From Rhodocyclaceae bacterium (lineage in GTDB: Bacteria; Pseudomonadota; Gammaproteobacteria; Burkholderiales; Rhodocyclaceae): DNA of 63,959 nucleotides. The position numbers were made by a program, and so were the translations under genes. The notes beneath the pieces are model-generated. The model saw only the letters and a list, made by a program, of their open reading frames with translations, had not been told where the DNA came from and made no database searches. Shown one piece after another: positions 34,178 to 43,436 of the stretch. The stretch covers positions 1-63,959 of the forward strand of contig JAABQX010000027.1 of assembly GCA_011391215.1 (NCBI GenBank). Direction: 5' to 3'. Each line of letters begins with the position of its first letter. The first letter of the stretch is position 1.

Positions 34178-34570
34178 TACTTACTCTCCTTGTTAGCTAA
34201 CAATCCGCTGTCCTGATTGAGAACTAGCGGTCCATCATTTAGACCCCGCACCCTTCTTGGCCGGCGGCCAATCATACGGTTGGCGAATCCGCTTCCGGCG
34301 GGCACGGAGTTCAAATACCGTTTATAAAACGAAGTGAGGCTATCACCGTCTGCGTAGCAGGATAATCCCGATTTTTGATTGACGAATAAGCCGCACCAAT
34401 TGTTTTCCCAAATTTATTGATCCAGATCAAACAGCCCGCTTTTCCGCACTATGCCCTTGACATCGCCAATTAGTCATTGGTACGGTTGAAAAAGAATAAT
34501 TGATAGAAGCGCCGTTGGGCTTATTGTATTTTGCGCGCTTCGAAACCAAACTCTAATGGGAGGATCAACA
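34178..34570. promoter_or_regulatory. Divergent aprBA/sat control region
   Basis: 393 bp without a gene. It contains a perfect FNR-type box (34417-34430), a candidate sat -35 TTGACA (34457-34462) with a weak -10 TACGGT 18 bp on, a small palindrome CCAAT-N5-ATTGG (34467-34481), and TTGGCC-GGC-GGCCAA near 34257-34271 towards aprB. If the -10 is correct, the FNR box lies about 70 bp upstream of the sat start site, a class I position. Confidence 0.6.
34417..34430. promoter_or_regulatory. FNR/ANR-type box, sat/aprBA
   Basis: TTGATCCAGATCAA matches the consensus TTGAT-N4-ATCAA at every fixed base. It sits between sat and aprB, 141 bp upstream of the sat start and 240 bp upstream of aprB. Confidence 0.75.
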
Positions 34571-35749
34571 ATGATAAAGCCACACGGTTCCGATCAACTG
34601 CAACCGCTGTTCGTATATGACCCAGATCAGCATCGCGCACTCGCACATGAAGCGGAGTCGCTGCCTTCGATGATGCTCTCTTCGGCCGCCGCTGCCAACG
34701 CGGTGATGATGGGCTCTGGCTACTTCAACCCGCTAACCGGCTACATGAATCTGGCCGACGCCCTCAGTGTGGCAGAACACATGAAGACCACCAGCGGCCT
34801 CTTCTGGCCGGTGCCGGTAATGAACCTCACCAGCGACATCAGCGCCATCAAGGGCCAGAAACGCATTGCGCTGCGCGACCCCAATGTCGAGGGGAACCCG
34901 ATCCTGGCCGTCATGGACGTGGCAGCGATCGAGGAAGTCAGCGAAGACCAGATGCTCCTCATGACCGAGAAAGTCTATCGCACCACCGACCCGAAGCACC
35001 CCGGCGTGGCGGCATTCAATTCCGCCGGTCGCTACGCTGTTTCCGGCTCAATCAAGGTGTTGAGCTTCAGCTATTTTCAGACCGAATTCCCGGACACCTT
35101 CCGCACCGCGGTCGAGATCCGCAACGAAATCGCCGAGCGCGGCTGGAAAAAGGTCGTCGCGTTCCAAACCCGTAACCCGATGCACCGCGCGCATGAAGAA
35201 CTCTGCCACATGGCGATGGATCGTCTGGGTGCCGATGGACTGGTCATCCACATGCTGCTCGGCAAGCTGAAGGAAGGCGATATCCCGGCGCCGGTGCGCG
35301 ATGCCTGCATCCGCAAGATGGTCGAACTGTACTTCAAGCCCAACAGCGCGATGGTCACCGGTTATGGCTTCGACATGCTCTATGCAGGACCGCGTGAGGC
35401 GGTGCTACATGCCGTCTTCCGCCAGAACATGGGCGCCACGCACTTCATCATCGGCCGCGACCATGCGGGCGTGGGCGACTATTACGGCCCCTTCGACGCA
35501 CAAACCATCTTCGACGACGTACCCAAGGGCGCGCTGCTAATCGAAATGTTCATGGCTGACAATACCGCCTGGTCGAAGAAACTCAACAAAGTGGTGATGA
35601 TGCGCGAGGCACCCGGCCACACACCGGAAGACTTCATTACGCTGTCTGGCACCAAGGTACGCGAAATGCTCGGTCGTGGCGAAGCGCCGCCGCCGGAGTT
35701 TTCACGCCCTGAGGTAGCAAAAATCCTCTCGGCGTACTACCAGAGCTAA
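34571..35749 (+). CDS. sat: Sulfate adenylyltransferase (ATP sulfurylase), dissimilatory type
   Basis: 392 residues, single-polypeptide ATP sulfurylase of the type used with AprBA. The ATP/sulfate-binding motif is QTRNPMHRAHEEL, with GRDHAGVGDYYGPFDA and SGTKVREMLGRGE further on. In sulfur oxidation it makes ATP and sulfate from APS and pyrophosphate; in reduction it activates sulfate. ATG 34571 follows GGGAGG at ideal distance. It is divergent from aprBA with a shared control region. Confidence 0.95.
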   Translation: MIKPHGSDQLQPLFVYDPDQHRALAHEAESLPSMMLSSAAAANAVMMGSGYFNPLTGYMNLADALSVAEHMKTTSGLFWPVPVMNLTSDISAIKGQKRIALRDPNVEGNPILAVMDVAAIEEVSEDQMLLMTEKVYRTTDPKHPGVAAFNSAGRYAVSGSIKVLSFSYFQTEFPDTFRTAVEIRNEIAERGWKKVVAFQTRNPMHRAHEELCHMAMDRLGADGLVIHMLLGKLKEGDIPAPVRDACIRKMVELYFKPNSAMVTGYGFDMLYAGPREAVLHAVFRQNMGATHFIIGRDHAGVGDYYGPFDAQTIFDDVPKGALLIEMFMADNTAWSKKLNKVVMMREAPGHTPEDFITLSGTKVREMLGRGEAPPPEFSRPEVAKILSAYYQS

Positions 35750-35806
35750 AACAAGGCGTGATGAGCAAACCGGCTGCGGTATTCCCACGCAGTCGGTAGC
35801 CCAAAC

Positions 35807-37237
35807 CTAGCGGCGGCGCATTTCTTCCATCTTGCGCTGCTTCAATTCGTGCAAACGGGCATCCACTTGGGATTGCTCGTAAAAATCGCCCCCCCCGGCC
35901 TTGCGTGCCAATTCGAGCTGCTCGATCGCCGGGTCAAGCTGCCCCTCGACCAGATATGCCTCAGCCTGGGCGCGGTGCTGCTGCAGATGCTTGCCCATCA
36001 TGGCATAGGTCTTTGCCTGCAGTTCATGCAGGCGCGCATCCCCGGGCGTGAGCTGCAACTCTTTTTGCGTCATCGCCAGAGCTTCCGCCGTCTCGCCAGC
36101 GCCGACTTTTGTTTCGATCAGTGCGTAGGTCAGCGCCCGCACATGCGGGTAATGCTGCGCCGCCCCACGCAAAATTTGCAGCGCACCCGCGACATCCTGA
36201 CGTTTGAGGCGCAACTGCGCCGCCAGGGTTTCGAGTAGCGGCGATTCCAGCTTGAGGCGGCGCAACGTTGCCAGCTCGGCCTCGGCCGCCGCGATCTTGT
36301 TATCCCGCAGCAACGCATGGGCATAACCGAACCGCGCATCGGTCTCGCGGGCATATTTCCCCGATTTCAACTGGGCGGAAAAATCCGCCACGGCATCACC
36401 CGGCGTACCATCGTAAGCCTTGATCTTGGCGCGTACTAGACCGAATTCATCGCTGTCGGGAACCTGCCGGTAAGGCTTCTGGGCGATACGGTTTTCCATA
36501 TCGGTAATCCGCTCGGTCGTCAGCGGGTGGGTACGCAAGTAACCTGGTGCGTTATTTTCGTAAAGGCGGCCGAACTGCAGCAGACGCTCGAAAAAACTCC
36601 CCATGCCGCGTGTGTCGTAACCCGCTTTCTCCATCAGATCGAGACCGAAGCGATCGGCCTCGCGCTCGAAATCGCGCGAATAATTCAGTTGCTGCTGAAC
36701 ACCCACCGCTTGGCCGGAAATCGCCGCGCCGATCGCCACATCAGGATTGCTGCGCGCCGCCAGGATCGCCACAGCCATCGACAGGATTGAAGCCAGTTGC
36801 ATTTCGCTCTGCTTGCCGAACATGCGCGCCAGATGGCTCTGCGTGACATGTGAAATTTCGTGGGCCAGCACGCCAACCAGTTCCGATTCGGAGCGCGCCG
36901 CTAGAATAAGCGCGCTATGCACTCCGATGTACCCCCCGGGCAGGGCAAATGCATTGAGCATCGGGTCGCGCACGATGAAGAATTCGAAAGGCTGACGCGC
37001 CCCGTCAATATGGCCCGCCAGGCGCTGCCCCAGCTGGCCGATGTAGCCGACGATCTCGGGATCCTGCAGATAAGCCGGGTCACGACGGATCTCCAGCATG
37101 ATCCGCTCGCCCAAACGCTTCTCGGCGGATACCGAAAGTCCGCTGCGCTCCATCTCGCCAAGGTCGGGCAAGCCATCGGCGCGCACCATTGCCAACGGCC
37201 ATAACAATCCCGCAATCAGCCACAGATAAATTCTCAT
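35807..37237 (-). CDS. M48-family periplasmic metalloprotease with TPR domain, BepA-like
   Basis: 476 residues. A signal peptide (MRIYLWLIAGLLWPLAMVRA) precedes an M48 domain with the zinc motif LAHEISHVTQSH near residue 120 and a later EREADRFGLD. The C-terminal third is TPR-like (ARLHELQAKTYAMMGKHLQQ). This is the BepA (YfgC) layout; the enzyme controls quality of the LPS transporter LptD and BAM substrates in the outer membrane. A repeat copy (36087-36110), reversed relative to the gene, is translated as KVGAGETAEAL between two TPR helices. Confidence 0.88.
   Translation of the reverse strand: MRIYLWLIAGLLWPLAMVRADGLPDLGEMERSGLSVSAEKRLGERIMLEIRRDPAYLQDPEIVGYIGQLGQRLAGHIDGARQPFEFFIVRDPMLNAFALPGGYIGVHSALILAARSESELVGVLAHEISHVTQSHLARMFGKQSEMQLASILSMAVAILAARSNPDVAIGAAISGQAVGVQQQLNYSRDFEREADRFGLDLMEKAGYDTRGMGSFFERLLQFGRLYENNAPGYLRTHPLTTERITDMENRIAQKPYRQVPDSDEFGLVRAKIKAYDGTPGDAVADFSAQLKSGKYARETDARFGYAHALLRDNKIAAAEAELATLRRLKLESPLLETLAAQLRLKRQDVAGALQILRGAAQHYPHVRALTYALIETKVGAGETAEALAMTQKELQLTPGDARLHELQAKTYAMMGKHLQQHRAQAEAYLVEGQLDPAIEQLELARKAGGGDFYEQSQVDARLHELKQRKMEEMRRR
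36087..36110 (+). repeat. Dispersed 24-bp repeat, copy 10 (inside bepA-like gene)
   Basis: Consensus except C to T in the core (GTCTCGCC). It is reversed relative to the gene and encodes TKVGAGETA within the TPR part. Confidence 0.92.
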
Positions 37238-37289
37238 GCGGCTATGATACCGACTCCTTCCAACGGCTTTTCGGAGCATTTGCAAGAAA

Positions 37290-37787
37290 ATGTCACAGAA
37301 CTCTCCGCTTACCCACTTCGATGCCACCGGCCAGGCACACATGGTCGATGTCGGCGCCAAAGTCGAAACTGCCCGCCTTGCCCGCGCCACCGGCCGCATC
37401 CACATGCTCCCCGCAACTTTCACATTGATCAGCTCAGGATCGGCCAAAAAAGGCGACGTGCTCGGTGTGGCGCGTATCGCTGCCATCCAGGCCGCCAAGC
37501 GCACCGGCGACCTGATCCCCCTCTGCCACCCGATCGCGCTGACGCGCGTAGCTGTCGAATTCGAACTTGATGAAATTGCCGCAACGGTGACATGCATGAC
37601 GGCCACCGAAACCTTCGGCCGCACCGGCGTCGAAATGGAAGCGCTCACCGCCTGCACCGTAGGCCTACTGACCATCTACGATATGTGCAAGGCGGTCGAT
37701 CGTGGCATGGTCATCGAGGCAGTGCGCCTGCTGGAGAAATCCGGTGGCAAGTCGGGACACTGGGTGGCAGACACGCACTCCCCCTGA
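37290..37787 (+). CDS. moaC: Cyclic pyranopterin monophosphate synthase
   Basis: 165 residues, second step of molybdopterin synthesis (with the product of MoaA). It has the conserved [36 protein letters not shown] and [23 protein letters not shown], all intact. It is divergent from the bepA-like gene across a 52-bp gap. No other moa gene is present. Confidence 0.96.
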   Translation: MSQNSPLTHFDATGQAHMVDVGAKVETARLARATGRIHMLPATFTLISSGSAKKGDVLGVARIAAIQAAKRTGDLIPLCHPIALTRVAVEFELDEIAATVTCMTATETFGRTGVEMEALTACTVGLLTIYDMCKAVDRGMVIEAVRLLEKSGGKSGHWVADTHSP

Positions 37788-37806
37788 TCAGATAACGCTA
37801 TGTGCG

Positions 37807-38463
37807 TTACAGGATCACATTCATCAGCCCGTAAACCCCATAACCCAGCACCAGCAGGCCCGACACCACTTTCGTTACCCGCGCCTGAGCAAAGCGGCGA
37901 AAGCGCGCCAGCAGCAGCCCTGCCAGCAACAGGTTGGGCAAAGTACCGAGGCCGAAGGCCAGCATCGTCGCCATGCCACGCAGGGCCGAGCCGCTGGCCA
38001 GCGCAGTGGTCAGGGCGCTGTAAACCAAGCCGCAAGGCAGCCAGCCCCATAGCACGCCGAGCGGCAAGGCTTGGGCTACACCGCGCACGGGAAGAAAACG
38101 CCCGGTGAGCGGTTGGATGCGCCGCCAGATCGCCTGCCCGCCTTTTTCGACAAAGGCGAGGGTTTGCGTTGCACCCAGCAAATACAAGCCGAGCGCCACC
38201 AGCATCAGGCTGGCAAAAACATACAGGCCGCGCTGCAAGGCCATCAGATTCCCTGCCGCATAACCGACCGCCCCGGCCAGCAGGCCGGCGACCGTATAGC
38301 TGGCGATACGGCCGATGTTGTAGGCGAGATGAACGGTAAAGGAAGGCTTGCCAGCAGGCGATTGCAGACTCAGCGCGCCGACGATGCCGCCACACATGCC
38401 GGCGCAGTGGCCGCCACCGAGCAGGCCGACGATGAACAGAGCGAGCAGGCTGTTATCAGGCAT
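37807..38463 (-). CDS. TauE/SafE-family membrane protein
   Basis: 218 residues with six or so membrane helices. The start LGGGHCAGMCGGIVGALSL holds two cysteines and a histidine, found in the DsbD/CcdA-like sub-group of TauE/SafE proteins that accompany cytochrome oxidase and heme genes; WGWLPCGLVYSAL is the second conserved segment. A role in copper or thiol transport during cbb3 oxidase assembly is plausible. It lies downstream of hemN on the same strand. Confidence 0.75.
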   Translation of the reverse strand: MPDNSLLALFIVGLLGGGHCAGMCGGIVGALSLQSPAGKPSFTVHLAYNIGRIASYTVAGLLAGAVGYAAGNLMALQRGLYVFASLMLVALGLYLLGATQTLAFVEKGGQAIWRRIQPLTGRFLPVRGVAQALPLGVLWGWLPCGLVYSALTTALASGSALRGMATMLAFGLGTLPNLLLAGLLLARFRRFAQARVTKVVSGLLVLGYGVYGLMNVIL

Positions 38464-38478
38464 TGGGAGAGAACAAAT

Positions 38479-38502
38479 GCCGTCCCGCCAGCGCCGACTT
38501 TT
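38479..38502 (+). repeat. Dispersed 24-bp repeat, copy 11
   Basis: Exact consensus in the 47-bp gap between the hemN stop (38511) and the start of the TauE/SafE gene (38463). Confidence 0.95.
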
Positions 38503-38510
38503 TCAAAGAA

Positions 38511-39902
38511 TCAGATAACTTTTGAATAACGCACGCGCTCGCGGTCGGAGCGCAAATAGCGGTCGAACACCATGGCGATGACGCGCACGAGAATGCGGCC
38601 TTTCGGCTCGACGGTAATCCACTGGTCGTCAATGGTGAGCAGCCCGGCTTTTTCCATTTCGGCGAGGTCGGCCAGCTCGGCGGCAAAGTAGGATTTGAAA
38701 TCGATCAGGTGGGCGATTTCAATAGACTCGATGGATAGCTCGAAATGACACATCAGCGCCTGGATGATCGAACGGCGCAGCAGGTCGTCCGCCGTGAGTT
38801 CCAGTCCGCGCATCACCGGCAGCTCGCCGCGATCGAGCGCGTCGTAATACTCGTCGAGCGTGCGGTAGTTCTGGCAGTAGGTCGGGCCGACCTTGCCGAT
38901 GGCCGAAACGCCAAAGGCCAGCAGATCGGCTTCGGCATGCGTCGAGTAACCCTGGAAATTGCGGTGCAGCCGGCCCTGGCGCTGCGCGATGGCCAGTTCA
39001 TCGTCGGGCTTGGCAAAATGATCCATGCCGATGAAGACATAGCCCGCGTCGGTAAGCCGCCTGATGGCGAGTTGGACGATCTGCAGCTTGGCGTCGGGGC
39101 TCGGCAGTTCGCTCTCGTTGATGCGCCGCTGCGGCTTGGCCAAGCCCGGCAAATGGGCGTAGTTGTAGATCGACAGACGGTCGGGCGCGAGCTTGATGAT
39201 CTCGTCGAGCGTGTGGTTGAAACTGATGACGTTCTGCTTCGGCAGGCCATAGATCAGGTCGACCGAGATGCCCTTGAAGCCGAATTCACGTGCCGAATCG
39301 ATGACCAGCTGGGTTTCTTCGAGACTCTGGATGCGATTTACTGCCTGCTGCACACGCGGATCGAAGTCCTGCACGCCCACGCTCATGCGGTTAAAGCCAA
39401 GCTCAGCCAGCAGCTTGACGGTCTCGCGATCGACCTTGCGCGGGTCGACTTCGATGGAGTATTCGCCATCGGGCAGCAAACGGAAATGCTGCCGGGTCAT
39501 CTCCATCAGACGGCGCATTTCGTCGTTCGACAGGAAGGTGGGCGTACCGCCACCCCAATGCAGCTGCACGACATCGTGCGGGCCGTCGAGCGCCGCCGAC
39601 TGCAAAGCCAACTCCTTGCCCAGGTACTTCAGATACTTGGCTGAACGCCCGTGATCCTTGGTGATGATCTTGTTACAGGCACAGTAATAACAGATGGTGT
39701 TGCAGAAGGGGATGTGAAAGTATAATGAGAGCGCCCGCCCAATACCCCCGATCGTGCGTCGTCCTAGCCACGAGGTGTATGCAGCGGCATCAAAGGCTTC
39801 GACAAAACGATCCGCCGTCGGAAAAGACGTGTAACGCGGCCCGCTCACATCGAAGCGTCGGATAACTTGCGGATCGAAAATCAGCTCTTGATAATGGCTC
39901 AC
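38511..39902 (-). CDS. hemN: Oxygen-independent coproporphyrinogen III oxidase
   Basis: 463 residues, radical SAM enzyme of anaerobic heme synthesis. The cluster motif is CNTICYYCACNK with the extra Cys of HemN, preceded by YFHIPF; GGGTPTFLSNDEM and GVQDFDPRVQQAVNR follow, as does a full-length HemN C-terminus (GMDHFAKPDDEL). GTG 39902 gives MSHYQELIFDPQVI, matching the family start. An FNR-type box lies 89-102 bp upstream, between hemN and fnr, so anaerobic induction is expected. Confidence 0.95.
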   Translation of the reverse strand: MSHYQELIFDPQVIRRFDVSGPRYTSFPTADRFVEAFDAAAYTSWLGRRTIGGIGRALSLYFHIPFCNTICYYCACNKIITKDHGRSAKYLKYLGKELALQSAALDGPHDVVQLHWGGGTPTFLSNDEMRRLMEMTRQHFRLLPDGEYSIEVDPRKVDRETVKLLAELGFNRMSVGVQDFDPRVQQAVNRIQSLEETQLVIDSAREFGFKGISVDLIYGLPKQNVISFNHTLDEIIKLAPDRLSIYNYAHLPGLAKPQRRINESELPSPDAKLQIVQLAIRRLTDAGYVFIGMDHFAKPDDELAIAQRQGRLHRNFQGYSTHAEADLLAFGVSAIGKVGPTYCQNYRTLDEYYDALDRGELPVMRGLELTADDLLRRSIIQALMCHFELSIESIEIAHLIDFKSYFAAELADLAEMEKAGLLTIDDQWITVEPKGRILVRVIAMVFDRYLRSDRERVRYSKVI

Positions 39903-39990
39903 GACTAAAGTGATGATGAGGATCCCGAACAGCGACGGCAAACACCGTCATATGAGGCGTGCAGAATGCAGCAAGCGGGAACTGTTCACG

Positions 39991-40004
39991 TTGACGCAGA
40001 TCAA
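39991..40004. promoter_or_regulatory. FNR/ANR-type box between hemN and fnr
   Basis: TTGACGCAGATCAA differs from TTGAT-N4-ATCAA at one position. The centre is about 95 bp from the hemN start and 37 bp from the fnr start, which would suit activation of hemN and repression of fnr by its own product. Confidence 0.65.
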
Positions 40005-40034
40005 AGCTCCTTTCATTCCATCCGCAAGAATCCC

Positions 40035-40772
40035 ATGCACGCCAAAGTAATACCCCTGTCGGTACCGGCATTGCGCGAAGCCTGCTCGCAGTGCAACCTG
40101 CGCGAGTTGTGCCTGCCGATGGGACTCACCGACCGCGAACTGGGCCAACTCGACCAACTGGTGGATGTGCGCGTACGCATTCTGCGCGGCCAACATCTCT
40201 ACCGCGGTGGCGATGCATTCCAGGCCATTTACGCGATCAAGACCGGCTTTTTCAAGACCGATGTGCTGCTGGAAGATGGCCGCGAACAGGTCACCGGCTT
40301 CCAGATGGCGGGCGAAGTGCTCGGCATGGACGGCATCGGCTCGGAAAAGCACACCTGTAATGCCGTTGCGCTGGAAGACAGCGAAGTCTGTGTCATTCCG
40401 TTTGCCGATCTGGAAAATTACTCCCGCGAGATCACTGCGCTGCAGCGCCACTTCCACAAGATGATGAGCCGCGAGATCGTGCGCGACCACGGCGTGATGA
40501 TGCTACTGGGTATCATGCGCGCCGAGGAACGGCTGGCCGCCTTCCTCTTGAATTTATCGCAACGCTTTACCGCGCGCGGCTATTCGCCGACCGAATTCAA
40601 CCTGCGCATGACGCGCAACGAAATCGGTTCCTATCTTGGGTTGAAGCTCGAGACCGTCAGCCGCGCCTTCTCGCGCTTCCAGGAAGAAGGCTTGATCACG
40701 GTACACCAGAAACACATCCAGATCCGTGACGCAGCGGGCTTGAAGAAATTGTTGTCCAAGCGGCGCGACTGA
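40035..40772 (+). CDS. fnr: Oxygen-sensing regulator FNR
   Basis: 245 residues. It carries the [4Fe-4S] ligands of true FNR proteins: Cys17, Cys20 and Cys26 in ACSQCNLRELCLP plus a central Cys in KHTCNAVALEDS. The helix-turn-helix is NEIGSYLGLKLETVSRAFSRF, with the E--SR recognition pattern (ETVSR) that reads TTGAT half sites. This fits the six matching boxes found across the window. ATG 40035 is the start used by the family; an upstream in-frame ATG exists at 39966. Confidence 0.92.
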   Translation: MHAKVIPLSVPALREACSQCNLRELCLPMGLTDRELGQLDQLVDVRVRILRGQHLYRGGDAFQAIYAIKTGFFKTDVLLEDGREQVTGFQMAGEVLGMDGIGSEKHTCNAVALEDSEVCVIPFADLENYSREITALQRHFHKMMSREIVRDHGVMMLLGIMRAEERLAAFLLNLSQRFTARGYSPTEFNLRMTRNEIGSYLGLKLETVSRAFSRFQEEGLITVHQKHIQIRDAAGLKKLLSKRRD

Positions 40773-41168
40773 TCAGGCCAGCATACCCAGCGGATGCTTG
40801 GTCAGCGCCACCGAAACTATCCAGCCGAACACGGCGACAGCGGCAACGCCTGCCATGATGCGCAGCAGCGGGCTACGTCCCGGCGCAAATGCCAGCGCAC
40901 CGAGCATGATGTAGGCAATCAGGCCAAATATCTTGGCCGTCAGCCAAGTGTCAACAAAAGGATATTGACCGATCAGCACCGTAAGCGTAAGGGCCGCCGC
41001 CAGCAGGATACTGTCATTTACATGGGGCAGGATGCGCATCCAACGCCGTTCATTTTGCCGTCCCGCCAGCGCCGACTTCTGCAGCAACAGCATACCGCGC
41101 AGACAGAATCCGGTAATGCTCAATGCCACACAAACGATATGCAAATGTTTCACCGCCAGATAAAGCAT
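40773..41168 (-). CDS. SirB-family membrane protein
   Basis: 131 residues with four membrane helices (VALSITGFCLRGMLLL, ILLAAALTLTVLIGQYP, IFGLIAYIMLGALAF and a last one). WMRILPHVNDS is the conserved SirB signature. The function of SirB proteins is not known. A dispersed-repeat copy lies in frame after helix one and adds KSALAGRQ before NERRWMRILPH. The gene converges with fnr with no spacing. Confidence 0.8.
   Translation of the reverse strand: MLYLAVKHLHIVCVALSITGFCLRGMLLLQKSALAGRQNERRWMRILPHVNDSILLAAALTLTVLIGQYPFVDTWLTAKIFGLIAYIMLGALAFAPGRSPLLRIMAGVAAVAVFGWIVSVALTKHPLGMLA
41057..41080 (+). repeat. Dispersed 24-bp repeat, copy 12 (inside SirB gene)
   Basis: Consensus apart from the next-to-last base. 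Reversed relative to the gene and read in a third frame, giving KSALAGRQ in a cytoplasmic loop. Confidence 0.9.
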
Positions 41169-41223
41169 CCGATCACCGCACGTAAAATAATCGGCAAACT
41201 TGCATCCAGCGAAGAGGGGCTAC

Positions 41224-41931
41224 ATGAACCAAATACACGATAACCACGTTGACATTTCGGCACTTCTGGCACGCCTGCCACTGTTTCAGGAAATGACACC
41301 TGATCAGTTGCAGCGGATCACGGCGCAGGTGCGCGAAAAACGCCTGGGCAAAGGCGAAATGTTGTTCCAGAAAGGCGACCCGCCGCGTGGTTTTTTTGTC
41401 ATTGTCTTTGGTCAGATGAAGCTTGCCTTTCCTTCTTCGAGCGGCAACGAAAAGGTGGTGGACATTGTCGGGCCGAAGCAAAGCTTTGGTGAGTCGGTGA
41501 TGTTCATAGACCGCCCCTACCCGGTGTTCGCCGAGGCGATCACCGATACCCTGCTCCTGCACGTCGCCAAGGATGTCGTGTTCGAACTGCTGGCGAGCGA
41601 TGCCACCTTTGCGCGCCACATGTTGGCCGGCCTCTCGATGCGGATGCATTCGCTGGTGCAGGATGTCGAGTCCTATTCGCTGCGTTCCAGCGCCCAGCGG
41701 GTAATCGGCTATTTGCTGCAGCATTGTCCCGACGCAGGCAATGGTAGTTGCGGGGGCAGCGTCGAGATCACTCTGCCGACCTCCAAGCAGATCATCGCCT
41801 CGCGGCTTAACTTGACGCCGGAAACCTTGTCGCGCATTTTCCACGACCTTGCCGAAGCCAAGCTGATCGGCGTGCAGGGAAAACAAATTACCATCAACGA
41901 TCTCCAGCGGCTGCGTGAATACGATCTTTGA
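41224..41931 (+). CDS. Crp/Fnr-family regulator without FNR cysteines
   Basis: 235 residues with a cyclic-nucleotide-binding-type domain (LGKGEMLFQKGDPPRGFFV, GESVMFIDRPYPVFAEA) and a C-terminal winged helix (TSKQIIASRLNLTPETLSRIF). It lacks the cysteine cluster of FNR. The PETLSRIF recognition helix places it in the DNR/NnrR-like or CooA-unrelated branch that reads FNR-like boxes, often in response to NO. It is next to and overlaps by 38 bp the membrane protein gene of the hemerythrin/DUF2249 operon, which supports a nitrosative-stress role. Confidence 0.8.
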   Translation: MNQIHDNHVDISALLARLPLFQEMTPDQLQRITAQVREKRLGKGEMLFQKGDPPRGFFVIVFGQMKLAFPSSSGNEKVVDIVGPKQSFGESVMFIDRPYPVFAEAITDTLLLHVAKDVVFELLASDATFARHMLAGLSMRMHSLVQDVESYSLRSSAQRVIGYLLQHCPDAGNGSCGGSVEITLPTSKQIIASRLNLTPETLSRIFHDLAEAKLIGVQGKQITINDLQRLREYDL

Positions 41932-43189
41932 AGCCAAGATAAACACGTACCGCGACGATCAGATTCAGCCCCAGCAAAGCGCAATCGAGGGCGAGCGCCA
42001 GTCCGGCGAGCCGGGCCAGTGCTGGCAGCCACACCGCCGCCAGCAACAAGGCCAAGGCGCCTAGATGTACGAAGTACTGCCGGCGCATCGTTCGCTCCGC
42101 AATCATTTGGTTCATCGTTGGCGGCAAAGTGTTCAACCCACCCAGCCGTTGCAAATGCAGCCAGATCAGAAATGGCACGATCTTGTAGAGCATGCCGCTG
42201 ATGGCCGAGACGAATACACCCACCAAGACCAGCATGCCCAGCCAGACGGCGGAACGCGGATCACTCGAGAGCGTTGGCAGCATGACAAACAGTGCAACCG
42301 ACAACAATAGCGCCAGCAGGCTGATCATGGCGGTGCGGAAGAACCACAGGGTCGAATCGCTCACCTTGCGGCGGCGGCGACTTTGCAGATGCAGGGTTTC
42401 CGCAGCAAAGACGCCGGCCAGCCCGAGCCCGCTCAGTAGCAGTGCGATGCGTGCATTATCCGAGAAGCCGAAAAGCTGGGTCGTCCATAACAACAGAACA
42501 ACCAGCAACAACCAGGGAAAGCCACGCGCGAGCCACGCCGGATAGGCCGGCGTCAGCTGGAACATGGGCACCACGAAGTAGGCAACCCCTGCCAGCAGCA
42601 TCAGTGCCCAGCCGCCCAGCCCCCAGGCGGCGTGAATATCCGTAAGTATCAGAAAGGGTAAATTTCCGCCGCGCGCCAGCCCACTGGCGAGCGCCACACC
42701 GAAAATCAAGGTAACCAATAATCCTGCCAGGGCAATACGCAAGGTGATGATCGTTGCCCCGCAGGCAGGGGTACGCCACAACGCGCGCGCCACCACCAGC
42801 AGGTAAATGCCCAATGCCAGCGCAAAGCTGTGTGCGGCGGCAAGAAACAACATGGTGTGTTCAGTCAGAAATGCCGTTGCCAAGAGCAATACTGCCGCCA
42901 CCAGCAGGGGATGCACCACACCGGCAACCAGGCGCGGACGCCAGATGTTACCTCCTGCAGCAACGGGCACGAACTGCAGGAGCGCCCCGCACATCGTCTG
43001 CAGCATGAAGCCAGCCACCAAGAGATGCGTGCCCGCCAAAGTGCCGGGCATCCAGCGCGAGCCCAGCATTGCCCCGCCTTGCACGAAAAGCAGCAGACCA
43101 GCGGCCACCCCGAACAAAGGCGCCGTCAGAAAAAAACGGAAGGGTACCGAGAGGGGGGGCGCCTGCTCGAAGGAGAGATTCGGGTGCAT
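41894..43189 (-). CDS. Polytopic membrane protein, possibly NnrS-related
   Basis: 431 residues with about 12 membrane helices. Recurrent histidines lie in or near helices (GTHLLVAGFMLQT, DIHAAWGLGGWAL, WLHLQRLGGLNTLPP), as in heme- or copper-binding proteins. Its position after a hemerythrin and a DUF2249 gene, and the nearby Crp/Fnr regulator, suggests NnrS-like function in NO or low-oxygen response, but I cannot confirm the family. ATG 43189 gives MHPNLSFEQAPPL; an upstream open frame has no clear homology. Confidence 0.6.
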   Translation of the reverse strand: MHPNLSFEQAPPLSVPFRFFLTAPLFGVAAGLLLFVQGGAMLGSRWMPGTLAGTHLLVAGFMLQTMCGALLQFVPVAAGGNIWRPRLVAGVVHPLLVAAVLLLATAFLTEHTMLFLAAAHSFALALGIYLLVVARALWRTPACGATIITLRIALAGLLVTLIFGVALASGLARGGNLPFLILTDIHAAWGLGGWALMLLAGVAYFVVPMFQLTPAYPAWLARGFPWLLLVVLLLWTTQLFGFSDNARIALLLSGLGLAGVFAAETLHLQSRRRRKVSDSTLWFFRTAMISLLALLLSVALFVMLPTLSSDPRSAVWLGMLVLVGVFVSAISGMLYKIVPFLIWLHLQRLGGLNTLPPTMNQMIAERTMRRQYFVHLGALALLLAAVWLPALARLAGLALALDCALLGLNLIVAVRVYLGFKDRIHAAAGDR

Positions 43190-43218
43190 GGGGGAATCGA
43201 CAGCATCCGCAGGTGGGC

Positions 43219-43434
43219 TCAGGCCCGGCGGATAAGGATTTCGTGCGTGCCGTCGGCGGTGATGTTTTCCTGCCAGGCGAACCCGTTGTTGCGCAGGATA
43301 TTGAAAAGCGGGGTGGGATGGCAATACAGCAGGACCAGCAACTCACCCCCTTCCGGGAGGTCTTCCAGCGCGGCCAGCGCTTTTTCGAGCGGCTCGGGCG
43401 GCTGCAATTCCCGGCCGTCGATCACCAGCGGCAT
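43219..43434 (-). CDS. DUF2249-domain protein
   Basis: 71 residues beginning MPLVIDGRELQPPEPLEKAL with the DUF2249 features LPEGGELLVLLYCHPTPLF and NGFAWQ, a TusA-like alpha/beta fold. Such proteins are usually found with hemerythrins, NnrS or nitrite/NO reductase genes in denitrifiers; their activity is unknown. It starts 2 bp after the hemerythrin stop, so it is part of the same operon. Confidence 0.8.
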   Translation of the reverse strand: MPLVIDGRELQPPEPLEKALAALEDLPEGGELLVLLYCHPTPLFNILRNNGFAWQENITADGTHEILIRRA

Positions 43435-43436
43435 GG

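Noticed and set aside
32270-34216. 648-codon plus-strand frame opposite aprBA
   Set aside because: Antisense shadow of aprA and aprB, whose cofactor motifs are certain.
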